A DNA stretch of 64,000 nt, from the NCBI GenBank assembly GCA_024516155.1, contig JAJJXM010000073.1:124001-188000 (forward strand), in the 5' to 3' direction. The position numbers and the translations under genes are program-made. A model generated the notes under the pieces. The model did not search any database and was not told where the DNA came from. It saw nothing but the letters and a program-made list of their open reading frames with translations. The number at the start of each line of letters is the position of its first letter. Position 1 is the stretch's first letter. This DNA comes from Pyronema omphalodes (Eukaryota; Ascomycota; Pezizomycetes; Pezizales; Pyronemataceae). Shown here piece after piece: positions 34,769-47,016 of this stretch.

Positions 34769-36455
34769 ATGGATACCAGCTTCCCGCTGCCATCCTCAGC
34801 TACGAGTCCCAGTAGTTTAGTTCCAGAGCTAGAACGGAGCTCTGCTGAAGATGCTGCCTCACTCCTCACCTCCCCTCCACTTTCCCGAACCCACTCTACC
34901 TCCTCGTCGACTGGCCACACGCACGATTCCGATGACTGGGAGATATTCCCCCCGCTCGACAAACTCACCATCTTCGACCTCCTAGACCAGTTCGCTCTGC
35001 CACAGCGATTAGAGAAGATAAACAAAACCTATGCTACCCAGAAGGAGAAGGTCAAGCGGGGTTTCCAGCAAACAAAAACGAAAGCTATACAGAGGTCCAA
35101 GGACTTTGACATAGACAAGTACCGTGAGAAGTATGCAAAGGGACTTGACAAGGTGCTTGAGAGATGGAACGACACCAAGGTTGTGTCGACGCGAGAGAAA
35201 ATATCCTTCGTCGTCGGTGTATCGAATGTGTTTGTCTCTGGATACCTTATCGGCGGGTACCCGTAAGTTATTCCTTCATGTTACACAGTTTATGGGGTGA
35301 GGCTAATTTGATTATTTAGTGAATGGATGCACGTTTGGTACTCACTACAGATGCTTTACTTCATGCCAATTCGATACTACAGCTACCACAAATGTGGCTA
35401 TCACTACTTTTTGGGTATGGCACCTCTACCGAACCGACTATGGACGACTCTGACTCTGTATTAGCGGATCTGTGTTACTTTGTGAATGTTATGCTTCTGT
35501 TATCGCTATGGGTATTCCCCAATTCCCGGAGACTCTTCATTGCGGCCTACTGCTTGTCGTACGGAAACAACGCTTGGGCTATTGCAATGTGGAGAAACTC
35601 TATGGTTTTCCATTCTTTAGACAAAGTTACTTCATTGTTTATTCACCTTATGCCTCCAGTGGTTCTCCACTGTATGGTACACCTGTGCGATCCCGAATTC
35701 CAGGCTGCGCGGTTCCCTGCCGTTGCTAGAATTAAGACTACGGAACTTTACGGCCTCCGCGATATGATTATCTGGGCGACATTTCCCTACTTTATTTGGC
35801 AGATCAGTTACCACTTTGGTATTTCGGTAAGTCATCTGATATCAGCATTTAAGCGAGCTACTTTCGATGGACCGAACCGAGCTAACAATATGCAGGTCAG
35901 AAAGCGTGACAAGATCGCTGCCGGTCGTCCTACTTCCTTCACTTGGTTACTCAAGAGTTACAAAAACACCTGGATTGGAAAGATTGTCCACAGACTTCCC
36001 ACCAAGCTTCAAGAGCCTGCGTTCATGTTCATCCAGTACTCTTATGCTGTGTTGACTATGCTTCCTTGCCCCTTGTGGTTTTACCACCGTAGTCTTTCTG
36101 CGGTTTTCATTTCTGTTGTTGGATGGTGGTCTGTCTACAACGGAGCTACCTATTACAGTATGTATTTTCCTGTGTGTAATACCAAGCCAACTTCACATGC
36201 TAACTTCGACACACAGTTGACGTCTTTGGAAAGCGTTTCCAGAAGGAGCTTGAAGAATTTAAGAAAGAGGCAGCAAAATGGCAACAATATGAAGGGGGCC
36301 ACAGTCGTTCCCCCAGTGAAGTCAACGTCAAGCTTCTTCACGATCTTGACGGTGGACCAAAAGTTTCCGGATCCGATGCTTCTTCTGCTGCCGCCTCCAC
36401 CCCTAACTTGAAAGAGCGTAACACTTCTTCCGAGTCCGTTTCGACGGAGAATTGA
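34769..36455 (+). CDS. GPC1: Glycerophosphocholine acyltransferase (GPC1, DUF2838 family)
   Basis: Multi-pass ER membrane enzyme predicted to acylate glycerophosphocholine with acyl-CoA to lysophosphatidylcholine, a route for phosphatidylcholine remodelling. Exons: 34769-35262, 35320-35414, 35465-35826, 35896-36157, 36217-36455; 483 aa. The N-terminal third is soluble (Ser/Pro-rich, then KLTIFDLLDQFALPQRLEKI and a charged helix). The membrane part starts near residue 150 (ISFVVGVSNVFVSGYLIGGYP) and includes WYSLQMLYFMPIRYYSYHK, LADLCYFVN, SYGNNAWAIAMWRNSMVFHS, HLMPPVVLH, MIIWATFPYFIWQISYH and a final hydrophobic pair around AVLTMLPCPLWFYHRS and VVGWWSVYNGATYYIDVFG. These match the DUF2838/GPC1 pattern. 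The C-terminal tail is hydrophilic. The start ATG was chosen as the first in frame (MDTSFPLP). Confidence 0.88.
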
Positions 36456-37157
36456 TAAGGGATTACGCTGTGCTTGGGTGTATAGTAAGAAAGAAGGGAT
36501 ATTGCAAGTATTTTGGGCGTTTCGTGTTTCAGTTGAGAGGGATTCTAAATTGGAATTGAAATTGGGATTCTAAAGATGTTGTTTGTTTATTGGTACTGTT
36601 GAATTACAACTAAACGCATTCGTTCGTTTTCCCAGTTGTCGGTTGTCGTTTTTTTTTTTGTCAAATCGAGGATACCAAGGATGATATCCGTATCAAGATA
36701 TCAAGAGTATGTTGCTTGCATCAAGAGACTTCCTTTGGATTTTGTATGTAGATTGATTTCGGTAGTATGGAGTTACATTAGCTTGGGATTGTTGATATCT
36801 AATTTGCAATTTTTTTTTTTCCCTCCGTACTTGTTATCAAAGTGTAAAACACTTTTTTTGATCATTAGACACCTGCAGTTTTACACCTTGCTACATTTCA
36901 CTGTAGTCTACTTCATTGCACCTTATTGCACCTTATTGCACCCGACAGTGATATCTTCACTGCCTGGAATTACTGTGATACTCTAATCTCAGGTCTCTAG
37001 ATTTTTTTAAGCCTGTATTATCGTACATTCCCTCCACCACCCGGTTTTCTATATCATCCCATACCGTTTTTTCTAGCATTTGGTATTTGGTATCTATATA
37101 TCCATATATTCAATATCATCCCTCCTGGCTTCTTTCTATACCATCAAAACCACACCT
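36456..37157. other. Convergent 3' spacer between GPC1 and the flavin-reductase-like gene
   Basis: 700 bp of AT-rich sequence holding two 3' ends. No gene seen. Confidence 0.55.
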
Positions 37158-38117
37158 CTAAACCTTGCCCCCAACAACCTCTTTTACCTTAGCCTCACTA
37201 TCCCCGAAACTACCAAACGCAGGTATAACCTCTTCTCCTACTTGGCGGAATTTCCGGTTTTGGTACATTAGCCCTGTGATGGGCTCTTTCTCTTTCGTTA
37301 ACCCATCCCCCGCCGCCGCCGTCGTCGACGTTGTTGCCAAGTCCTTCCCCACCGCCGCCGCCGTCAACTCCGTCAACTCCGACAACTCCGTCGTCGTCGT
37401 GATCGTCGTCTCCTCCCCCAACTCCTCCACCCCCACCACCCTCCCAACCCAAATCTCATGATCCTGCACTTCCACACACCTTTCCTTGACCACATCCCAC
37501 CTGCTCACGACCGCATCCCCTCGTCCCATAACCGGCACACCATCCCTCAGCTCCACATTTCCCCTTAATCTTTCCCACGGGGACATTTTCTCCGCATAAG
37601 CCGTATCCAACTGTGCAAACAAACCTGCTACGAACGCGGAATGTGGGGTTGCTGAGAGGATGTGGATTGTGAATTTTCCGGTTGCGTGGAGGGAGAGAGA
37701 GGTTCGGGAGGGGGTTTTGATGTTGAAGGTTATTAGGGGATAGGGAGAAAGGGAAAGGCAGGATAGGCTGGAGAGCGTTATGCCGTGGCCTATTGTGGGG
37801 GTGGGCGGGGTGGGGGTGGTGGCAGGGCTGCTGCTGGAGGATGATGGTATTGGAGGTGTGGTCAGGATTATGACCGGGTATGGAAGGCTTCGCATGGAGG
37901 TTCGGAGTTGCTGGGAGATCTGGCTGAGGGGTTGGGGTTGAGGTTGAGGTGGGGGTGTTAGGACCGGTGCTGCGGTGCTGCTGCTGTTATGACGGCATTG
38001 TTGGGTTGGATGAGGGATTGGTGATGGTGTTGATGAGGTTGGTTTTGCTGATGCGGAGGATTTTGGGGACGACAGGAATTGGAGGCGTGTCACGGCTTGG
38101 AGAATTGGTCGACGCAT
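37158..38117 (-). CDS. Flavin-reductase-like FMN-binding split-barrel protein
   Basis: Single-exon gene, 319 aa. After a Ser/Pro/Gln-rich basic N-terminus that could be a mitochondrial presequence, the core starts near residue 68 with QLRTSMRSLPYPVIILTTP and continues TIGHGITLSSLSCLSLSPYPLITFNIKTPSRT, HATGKFTIHILSATPH, ELRDGVPVM, CVEVQDHEIWVGRVVGVEE and MYQNRKFRQVG near the C-terminus. This is the flavin reductase-like (HpaC/Ntab type) FMN-binding barrel. Two low-complexity inserts (Ser/Thr/Pro near residue 92; Thr/Ala/Glu near 255) interrupt it. The partner enzyme and substrate cannot be told; the monooxygenase genes 4-8 kb away are candidates only by proximity, and BVMO and P450 enzymes normally do not need a separate FMN reductase. 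Confidence 0.8.
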   Translation of the reverse strand: MRRPILQAVTRLQFLSSPKSSASAKPTSSTPSPIPHPTQQCRHNSSSTAAPVLTPPPQPQPQPLSQISQQLRTSMRSLPYPVIILTTPPIPSSSSSSPATTPTPPTPTIGHGITLSSLSCLSLSPYPLITFNIKTPSRTSLSLHATGKFTIHILSATPHSAFVAGLFAQLDTAYAEKMSPWERLRGNVELRDGVPVMGRGDAVVSRWDVVKERCVEVQDHEIWVGRVVGVEELGEETTITTTTELSELTELTAAAVGKDLATTSTTAAAGDGLTKEKEPITGLMYQNRKFRQVGEEVIPAFGSFGDSEAKVKEVVGGKV

Positions 38118-38919
38118 CGTGGGGTGGATGTTTCGCGGTTTGGATGACGTCGTTGGAAGACTGGTAGGGTTGGGTGCTAGGTGCCTGTGTTCTAACTCCC
38201 GCTTAAGTCAAATGTTGACAAGGATCCCGGTGGTGGTGGGTTGCCGCCTGGTACCTGCGAGCCGCACCAGGTTGTATGTAGGAGGACCAGAATACCGGTG
38301 AGTCGTGACGTTTTTTTATCCCAGCATCAGCCTGCTGGAGAAACTTGGGGTCGCAGATTATTGAAGGAACTGGTGGGCGTTGATGTCCATTGTGGCAGGC
38401 GTCTTGGTCGTCGTTAAGTCCATGCCGGACAAGCCGGGCAAGCCGAGGCGTCGGTCGCGGACTTGGAGTCTTGCATCTTTTCGCTGCCGTGATGCCCTGT
38501 GGACGCCATACAGTACGCCATACCCTATAGATGGATCTAGGGCCCAGACATATCTTTATCTTAGTGCTTGAGGGTGCCGGCTAGAAGCTTATTTGAACTT
38601 CAAACTTCGAGGTTTGTTCAGCCCTAAGGATGGGTACTGAGATGGTGAGAGGTGTTTTGGGGATGCTTCTTGGGTGTGTTTCAGAACATCTTTGGCAACA
38701 AGCTTTATGCATTGTATCCTGCATCCATCCCTTCTTCAGCTGTCAGGTACGACATTTTTTTCAGAAAATTTTATTATATTTTAAATAATTCAAATCCCCT
38801 CCGAAAAAAAAAAGCATCCAAAAAAATCCAAAAAAAAACAATCCCAAGTAGTAAAAAACCCGAAAAGATAACTAACCAAAACGCCGGCCTCTCCCCAAAA
38901 ACGCCGGCCAAACCCAATC
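38118..38919. other. Intergenic spacer
   Basis: 800 bp between two minus-strand genes; it contains the promoter of the flavin-reductase-like gene and the 3' flank of the lipase gene, plus several A-rich runs near 38800-38850. No gene seen. Confidence 0.55.
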
Positions 38920-39963
38920 CTAGAGCTTCGGAACGCCTCCTGACGGTTTCGCCTGGTTCGTTCGCTTCAATGTCCAATCTATGATATCCTTTACAAATAT
39001 TTCCCGATCCTCTCCTGGCTCTGCATGCATCTTATGATACCAACCTTTATATTCACGGAACTCCTTATCCCTGACGCCCAACATTTCCACAAACCTTCGA
39101 GAAGCCTGACAATCCGTAACTCTATCGGCAGTTCCATGACAAACCAAAACCGGCGTATCAGGCAAGAATCTTCTAACCACATCTTCTCTCATAAGTTTCT
39201 TAGCCCTAACCAACATCTCCACTATTCCCAGCAAAGTGCCAGTGCCATGACAAAGAGGGTCCTCTGCATAATCTTTACAAACCGCTTCATCTCTCGACAT
39301 CGACTCAGCATCCATTTTCTGCGGTCTCTTCCAATTCGGTAGGAACTTGGACGCGAATTTCCCTGCTGCTACGACGAAACCCGGAGGTTTGGCATTGGGT
39401 GCTAGGTCGATTAAGGGTGCCCATACTGCTACTCCTGCGAGCTTTGATCGGAGGGTTCCAGAGTAGGCGTAGGTGAGGGCTATACCTCCGCCCATGGAGT
39501 GGCCGACGAGGAATAAAGGGATTGATGGACGCGCTTCTAGGCGCAGACGGAGGAGCTCGTCGAGATCGGTAAAGAGTTGTTCGGTGGATCCGGAGACGCC
39601 CCATTGAGTTTTGTCGAGTGCGCTGCGACCCCAGCCTGTAGAAAAGGAATTAGTTTGTTGTTTATTGTTTATGTTTCAGGGGCGGGGGGGGGGGGGGGGC
39701 TTTCGAAAGGGGATTGGAAATGACTTACCACGTTGATCAAAGGAGAAGAATTCTATTCCCGACTGTGCAATGGTTTTAGGGAGGTCGTAGTATGCATTAC
39801 AATGATCCGAGAATCCATGAAGGAAGAAAATCTGGGCCACCGGAGAAGTAGGAGGAGACCAAGTCTTTGTGTAAACCGAAAGACCATCGGCCAGGGAAAC
39901 TTGAGATTCTGTTTCTGTAACCATTACAGAAGAGGAGTCGGGAGCGGCTTGTGGAGTTGCCAT
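38920..39963 (-). CDS. YJU3: Monoacylglycerol lipase (alpha/beta hydrolase, YJU3-like)
   Basis: Serine hydrolase predicted to split monoacylglycerols into glycerol and fatty acid, at lipid droplets or membranes. Exons on the minus strand: 39963-39729 and 39635-38920; 316 aa. Landmarks: QIFFLHGFSDHCNAYYDL with the oxyanion-side HG motif, FFSFDQRGWGRS across the splice, the nucleophile elbow LVGHSMGGGIALTYAY (Ser near residue 124), VLVCHGTADRVTD with the acid Asp, and YHKMHAEPGEDR with the catalytic His. All triad residues are present and length is typical. The 93-nt intron contains a 16-G run (plus strand 39684-39699). It is divergent from the P450 gene, with a 1.3-kb shared upstream region. 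Confidence 0.92.
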
Positions 39964-41283
39964 GAGAAAAAAAGGCTGTGTTGTGTTGTGTAACTAGAAT
40001 TTGAAGGTGCAATTCTTTGTGTCAGGTCGGTCAGGAGGTTCGAATCTTTGCGATGGTACAATGTAGCATATGATAATGATAACAGAAAGGATGGGGCTGG
40101 TGTTTTGAAAAAAAGCTGAGCTTATGTACCGCGGTTCGGAGCGAGCTGCAGCAGCTCGTTGCTTAAAAGAGGTTTAAGTTGTCTTAGATACATGTTGGTC
40201 GTCTTGTCATATGTACTTACTTGTCGCGCCAATGAGAATTACACGTGTAAGGAAGGAGAGGTTGGGTATGGTATGTTTCGTTCATTTCTCATGGGGTAGA
40301 CAGGTAGGCTGATGTGATGAGTTGGCGAGCGATCAGGATCGATGGGATCATGAATCATGAAACGAAACATTCCGTCGGGAACATGATGCCACTTGACACT
40401 TGACACTCGAAGTGTGGAAACCGGATAGGGCTGACTCTACAGACAGCTTGGGAATAGACAGTGGAATTGTGGCTTGTGATGTGCCGTTCGTTAACTCGAC
40501 TGTTTGAAACCCCCGGAGTCTTTAGCGTGTTGTGGAGTTGTGGAGATGCTGGGTACAGTATTTTACTGGGATTCCTTAGTACGTGGAATAGATGGGATCG
40601 TCAGTGTTCCGTATCCATCATAAACCATCAAAATCCCAAACCATGGTTCCATTAATTATCACCGGGAGTTTATGATAAGCCTTTAACTGATCATTAAACC
40701 CTCAAGGAGACCGCAGTTATCCGATATAATTAACCTAATTTTTCGGTACCGTCTGCATAATGCATTCACCCACCCCTCACCTGGACACGGTACATCACTC
40801 GTGGGCTTATCACCTCCTTGAACACTCATACCCTATCAAGCAGGTACCGAAAAGTCCGAAACAACAGCCGAAAAAAATTCCAAACTTCTAGCTTATGTAC
40901 CAAACCATCTATGTACATACATAGAAGCACCAGGTTTTATTATCCGATATTCTCTACCGAGCATGATCACCGCATTAGCATCCGTGCCGCTGTGGTGTAC
41001 ATATCTTGTTTATACATACCCCACAATTGGCCAAAACTGCATCTGCAGTGGAGTCAGTCCCATGGACCATGAACCATGCGACCAAGGTGAAGTGTCTTAC
41101 TATGTATTGTCAACACCGATGACTTCTTGGAGTTTTTTACCCCACATTTACAGCTGCAGTGCTGCATTGCGGCGGTGCCGGCATCCGAGAACAACAGGTG
41201 GGATCTTATCTTAAAGCCCTGATCCTCAAAAAAATGCTTTACCACAGCATCTTGATTTCGCATCAACAAATTGTCTGTAAGCC
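39964..41283. other. Divergent promoter region of the lipase and P450 genes
   Basis: 1.3 kb between divergent genes. Several short ORFs (for example 40461-40655, 40818-41072, 40963-41214) look like chance frames. The sequence ACATACATAG and similar motifs recur near 40910. No RNA gene or mobile element seen. Confidence 0.5.
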
Positions 41284-43020
41284 ATGGCAGTTTCAGGTCT
41301 CATCACGCAGTTCCTCGTAGGGATACAACCCCTCCTCAACCTCGCCGAAAACAACCCAGTGGCAACAATTTCCCTAATTCTGGGAGGCTTCATTCTATGG
41401 TTCTTTTCATCCCGCTATAACCATCTCTCTGATCTCCCCGGTCCTTTTTGGGCCTCCATCACAAACCTCTACCGTTTCTTCGATCAATGGACCTGGACAC
41501 CTCATCTTCACCAAATCTTCCTCCATAAGCGCTATGGAACCTTTGTTCGCTATGGACCTAACGTCGTTAGCATTTCCTCTGCGGAAGCTATCCCTATAAT
41601 CTACGGCATCAACCGAGGTTTTCTAAAATCCGACTTCTATCCCGTTCAGCAGCCTATATCCGGCGGAAGAAAAGTAGAGGGGATGTTTAATACCACGTCG
41701 GAGAAAGTTCATGCTGCGTTTAGGAAACCGGTGGCTAATATGTATGCGCAATCTACGTTGATTGGGTATGAGCCGTTGGTGGATTCTACGATCCGTATGC
41801 TGGGGAAAAGGTTGGATGAGTTTGCGGATGGTCGGGAGATGGATTTGGGGCTTTGGTTGCAGTATTTTGCATTTGATGTGATTGGGGAAATGACGTTTAG
41901 TAAGAGACTTGGGTTTTTGGAAACTGGGACGGATGTGGAGGGGGTTATTGCTGGTATTGAAGATAGCTTGAGATACAGTGCTTTGATAGGTATGTATAAA
42001 AGTTTGCGAAGCTGTTTTAAAGCTAGTGGTTTGGTTATCCCTATTCTATAGTACAATACTACTAACCACTACTAACCGCTGCTATGTTCTCGCTAATGGA
42101 ATATCAATTAGGGCAAATGCCCTGGCTAGACTACATCCTCCGCACCAACCCCATCATCCGACTAATCTCCGCACCAACCAGCTACGTTGTCCGCTTTGCA
42201 CAAAACCGACTTTCCGAGCGTCTCATCCAGGGGTCAGAGAAACCACCAACCAACGATTTCCTTTCCAAGTTTCTAGCCGCTCATACCAAAGATCCTATTT
42301 CCGCTCCGAAATCCCATGTTTTCGCCTGGACGGTTTCTAATGTCAATGCCGGAAGTGATACTACCGCAATATCATTACGATCAATCTTTTACTACCTCCT
42401 AAAAAATCCTCAATCAATGCAGAAATTAAAGGAGGAGATAAACTGGGCTGTAGAAAAAGGAATCATTAGAAAAGGGGAATTGGTAAGTTGGTCGGGGAGT
42501 CAGCAGATGCCGTATCTGGAGGCTGTTATAATGGAAGCTATGAGGTTGCATCCTGTTACTGGAACGATTCTAGAACGTGTGGTACCGAAAGGTGGAAGAG
42601 AGATCTGTGGGAGGTTTTTTAAAGAGGGAACTATCGTGGGGGTTTCGCCCTGGGTTGTGCAGAGGGATAGGGAAATATATGGAGAGGATGCGGAGGAATG
42701 GAGACCGGAGAGATGGACGGAAGCAGGGGAAAAGGAGAGGAAGAGAATGGATGGTGCGTTCTTGGGGTTTGGAGCGGGCTCGAGGACTTGTATTGGGAAG
42801 AATATCTCGAGGTTGGAAATGTTTAAGTTGGTGCCATGGATGGTGGCGAGTTATGAGGTGGGTACTGCCTTCTGAGTATGGGAGATGGGTAGGGTGATGC
42901 TGACAGTCGAGACAGATGGAGTTGGCGAATCCGAATAAGGAGTGGGATTTGTTTAATGCGTGGTTTGTGAAGCAGACGGGGGTTATTGTAAAACTGCGGA
43001 AAGCGAATTGGGGTGCATGA
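41284..43020 (+). CDS. Cytochrome P450 monooxygenase (pisatin-demethylase-like)
   Basis: Membrane-anchored haem-thiolate monooxygenase; substrate unknown. Exons: 41284-41989, 42112-42857, 42916-43020; 518 aa. An N-terminal membrane anchor (about residues 25-45) is followed by the hinge LSDLPGPFWASITNLYRF. The I-helix motif is AGSDTTAIS near residue 350, the K-helix ExxR is EAMR, the PERW motif is present (EWRPERWTE), and the haem loop is FLGFGAGSRTCIGKNISRLE with the axial Cys. The overall pattern (KSDFYPVQQPISGG, FGAGSRTCIG, short C-terminal TGVIVKLRK) resembles fungal P450s annotated as pisatin demethylase. All catalytic motifs are intact. It lies in the same orientation as, and 1.1 kb upstream of, a Baeyer-Villiger-type monooxygenase, which hints at a shared pathway. 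Confidence 0.93.
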
Positions 43021-44122
43021 TTATCGTGTCCTATTTTCTCTTGTGTACCGGTATGGAAAAGCTCGTTGTTTTGGATTCTGGTTCCGTAATTTTGACGATT
43101 TGCTTGAGAAAAATGACAGGTAGTTATTAGCGCGTAGCCGTCAGCCAAGCTTGTTAAATAGTGTTTTCTTGCCACAGAAGTCGTCTACGTTTCCACGCGG
43201 ACGTAATTAGGTATACACAGTACATAAGTTCAGTTTTGATTTTACGACGCCAAAGACCACTAGACTTAGCTACACATAAAAAAATATATTGTTGGGGACA
43301 CGTCAATCGTGACGATGGGGCGCGATTTCTACATCTTTTTGTCGAAATCCCTGGTCAGTAATAGGAATCAAAAACAATGCGTTCGAATAACACTCTGATT
43401 CGTGTTCTTGGCATGCCAAAAACGTCCACTCTTTATTCACACCCGTATTGAATACTGCCGATTTTTAATGTCTACTTACAGATATTTTCTGAAATCAATT
43501 TCTGCCACCGTAGAATTATTCTTCATCGCTTCAAATTTAATTCTTATCCAATGACTTAATTATTAGCATGTTTATAGTCGATTACATGTTCGGAGCGTAT
43601 AGTATATCATTTTCTTCGCGAACAGTAGATCTAAGGTATCCCCCACCATACGACTACCCGGAACTATTTCAACCGAGCTCATGGCCAAGGATAATTAGAT
43701 TAATCCGGAAAGGGCAAAAACTACACCAGGAAGATTCGGCCCCGGAGTCGCCGAAAAAGTATCCCTGGACTTTACGTCGGTTAAGCTGAACACCTCCTCC
43801 ACTACTCATGCGCTGTCGGTTACCTAACTTTCAATTAACTGATCAGGAAAAGATGGTCCTCCTCACTCTCGAAACCTGCACAGGCGGTGTGCGAGAATCA
43901 TATGCTCTGGGAGTAAAGAGTCCGAGGTTTGACGATTAACGGTGTGTGTTATGGTGAACCCCGGAAGATCTGTTGTACATAAAGTATATCCCATTCTAAA
44001 ACGCATAAATAGTACGCCATAGCCGGTAACTTTATAAATACCCGTTCCCGGAGTTCATTTAATCTAGAAGTCCGTCTGAATCTGTCTTCTTTTCCAGCTC
44101 CTCTTATCCAGCAACTGGTACA
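43021..44122. other. Spacer between the P450 and flavin monooxygenase genes
   Basis: 1.1 kb. A 73-codon frame at 43568-43789 has no recognisable domain. A TATAAATA sequence at 44032-44039 lies about 90 bp upstream of the monooxygenase start and is a possible core promoter element. Confidence 0.5.
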
Positions 44123-45961
44123 ATGGCAACTCGTGAGACAGATGTCGCCATAATTGGAGGTGGACTTTCTGGTATTGCTCTGGGATCATACCTACGTATG
44201 CTATATCCAGATGCCACGTTCCAAATCTACGAGAGAGAATCTTCTATGGGAGGAACCTGGCACATCAATCAATACCCTGGTACTATCACCAAATTTAACT
44301 TCAAGAACGTTAGCTAACATTCTTCAGGTTGTGCTTGCGACGTGCCATCCGCTCTCTATTCCTTCAGCTTTGCCCAAACAACCTCATGGAGCAAAACATA
44401 CCCCAGCGCACCCGAACTCAAAACATACGCCCTATCCGTAGCCTCTACCTACAAGCTCCCCGAGCGGACTTCCCTACGAACAGAAGTCCTCAACGCAGCC
44501 TGGGATGATACCACGTCACGCTGGGTAGTCCACCTACGGGATCTTCACAGCAACGAAACATACAAACACATCTCCAAGATCCTCTTTAACTGCGCGGGTC
44601 TTCTTATTACTCCCTACACACCATCCTTCCCGGGTCGTGATATCTTTACCGGTCCACAAATGCATTCCGCCCGATGGGACCCAAAATTATCATTAGCAGG
44701 CAAGAAAGTTGCCGTCATCGGAAACGGATGTACAGCCTCGCAGATTGTGCCCTCTATTGCCCCAGAGGTTGCTCATTTAACCCAATTTATGCGTTCTGCA
44801 CACTGGATCCAACCTCCCATTCTGATACCACAGAGAAAAGCCTTGAGTTGGATTATGGACCAATTCCCGATTTTCCGGCAGATACTTAGATTTGCAGTAT
44901 TCATATTCGCCGAGTCTGACTATAGTGTACAGAGCGCGGGATGGTTCGGAAAATTTCGTCGGACTATGAAAGAAAAGTGGGTAAAGCGGTATATGCTACA
45001 GAAATCTCCAAAGAAATACCATGATTTGTTAATTCCGGACTTTGAGATTGGTTGTAAGAGAAGGATTTTTGATAGCGAGCCGAGTTATTTGTCGTGTTTG
45101 CATAATGAAAATGTGGAATTGACGAAGGATCGTGTGGAGAGGATTACAGAGACTGGGGTTGTGGCTGCGGGTAGGGAAATTCCGGTGGATGTAATTATTT
45201 ATGCCACGGGATTTGCAACCAGCGATATCATACAGGGGCTCAAAGTTGTTGGTAGAGATGGGAAGGATCTTGGGACGAAGTGGAAGGAGGACGGAGGTGC
45301 TGGGGCATATGAGCAAACCGCGGTATCAGGATGGCCGAACTTTTTTATGGTTTTGGGGCCAAATTCGGCAACGGGACATACAAGTGCATTGATGGCAGCA
45401 GAAAAGTAAGTCTTCTTGAGGAAAAAGGGTAACAAAAGGCTAATGGCTGGGTAGCACGATACTCTACGCATTAAGAGTTTTGGATCCGGTTTTGAAAGGG
45501 GAGGCTACCAGCGTAGAGCCGACAGAGAAAGCTGAAATCTCTTACGTTAACTCGGTACAGTCGGCTCTGAAGGGTTCGGTCTTTGAAAAAGGATGTTCGA
45601 GTGTATGGTTCATCGTGAAGCTTGCAGTGAGTAAAAGAGGCTAACGGGTAGCAGTGGTACCGGAACAAAGAAACTGGATGGAACGCCAGTATATACCCGT
45701 GGAGTCAGATCACATATTGGTGGAGGAGCATGTTTGTTCAAAAGAAAGACTGGATTGTCAAGGTAATATTTTAATATCGTCCATACAGTGTTTAATTATG
45801 CTAACATTCCGATTTAGTGGATCAAACCCAAGAAAAAGAAGTTCGGTGGTATGTGGGTTTTGGCTGTGGTTACTGCTTTATTTGCTGCATTTGCTGCCGG
45901 TAACTTTAACACGTTATTGACGGCATTGAAGATGATGGGGTTGAAAGTTAAGAAATATTAA
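44123..45961 (+). CDS. FAD/NADPH-dependent Baeyer-Villiger-type monooxygenase
   Basis: Predicted class B flavoprotein monooxygenase that oxidises ketones or hetero-atoms; substrate unknown. Exons: 44123-44279, 44328-45405, 45455-45602, 45655-45762, 45818-45961; 544 aa. FAD fold GGGLSG near residue 12; GGTWHINQYPG joins CACDVPS across the first splice; the BVMO fingerprint FxGxxxHxxxW is present as FTGPQMHSARW (residues 159-169); the second dinucleotide fold is VIGNGCTASQI; and IYATGF is the usual third landmark. The last intron junctions were chosen to give the CSSWY motif typical of the family. The C-terminus adds one hydrophobic segment (MWVLAVVTALFAAFAAG), so the enzyme is probably membrane-attached. 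Introns are 48-55 nt, most with GCTAAC or GCTAAT branch sites. Confidence 0.92.
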
Positions 45962-47016
45962 GTTAGATACGAGGAAGTATGCATACCGAAGTCTCCGAGA
46001 GTGGGCTGATTGTAAGATTCACATTGTTTGTTATGAATTTGATGATTTTATACGCTTTATGTCTGGCGTGGGCCTGCAGATCAAATGGGAGTATTGTCAT
46101 CTACCACGGAGCAGAATTAATTTTCAATTGCTATGGGTCTAAATAGCTAATTTTGTGCTTAAACGAGATGCGAACTATTCACACACTCTATATTTTTGTT
46201 TGATCCTCAGCTTCTAACTTTTCGGCTCATTTCCTAGCAGCTTGCTTCACTTCCTTTAGTAACTTTACTATCTCAGATAGAGTAGCCTTGAGACCAGTCA
46301 TTGTTTGTTTCTTCTCAGACGTAAATTGAAGCCTGCCCCCTAAGCCAAAAGAGGAGTTTGGTGTTGAGGCTAGTCAGACGCGCAGTTACATATCATGCAA
46401 AAGATACATATGTAACATCACTGTCAAAATCCCTGTATGACGCTTCACGCAAACGAAAGTCGACCCCATAAACGAAAGGCGTCTAATATCCCTGCAGTAA
46501 TCCACTCGGGTATGTACTCGGGGGGTATAGTGCGCCATACCATGAATCGGATGAGCCATCAAAAATCGGTGGTGATAGCCATTTTGTATAGAGACTAACA
46601 CATATACGGAAATATAAGTGATTATTAGTGATAGGGCCTGAATAGTGGGGAACTTACAACTTCAGGCACCTACTCAGGGGTTCTAGCGAATGTATGAACG
46701 AGAGGAAGGAGGGGTGGCTTTTGTTCTACATGCACCTGGTACCACACCCAGAATACCCCTGTACCGGAGTACATCGTGTAACACTTTCAGCCGATTGATT
46801 CTGCAACCCTGCAGTTAGCCCTATGGTCGATTGGAATGAGATGCCAAGTCAACTCAATGCGGGGTATGGATACATAGTTCTGGAGGATTTAAACTCGGTA
46901 AGTCTCTCTCTCGCGTGCCTTGACACATACTCCCTCAGGTTACGCAGCCCGGCAAATCCTCTCGAACAATCGACGCATCAACAGATATCGTGGACCGAGT
47001 GTCATTACATGGTTCA
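45962..47016. other. Upstream region of NACHT-ankyrin gene 2
   Basis: 1.05 kb between two plus-strand genes. No coding feature, repeat or RNA gene that I can support. Confidence 0.5.
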
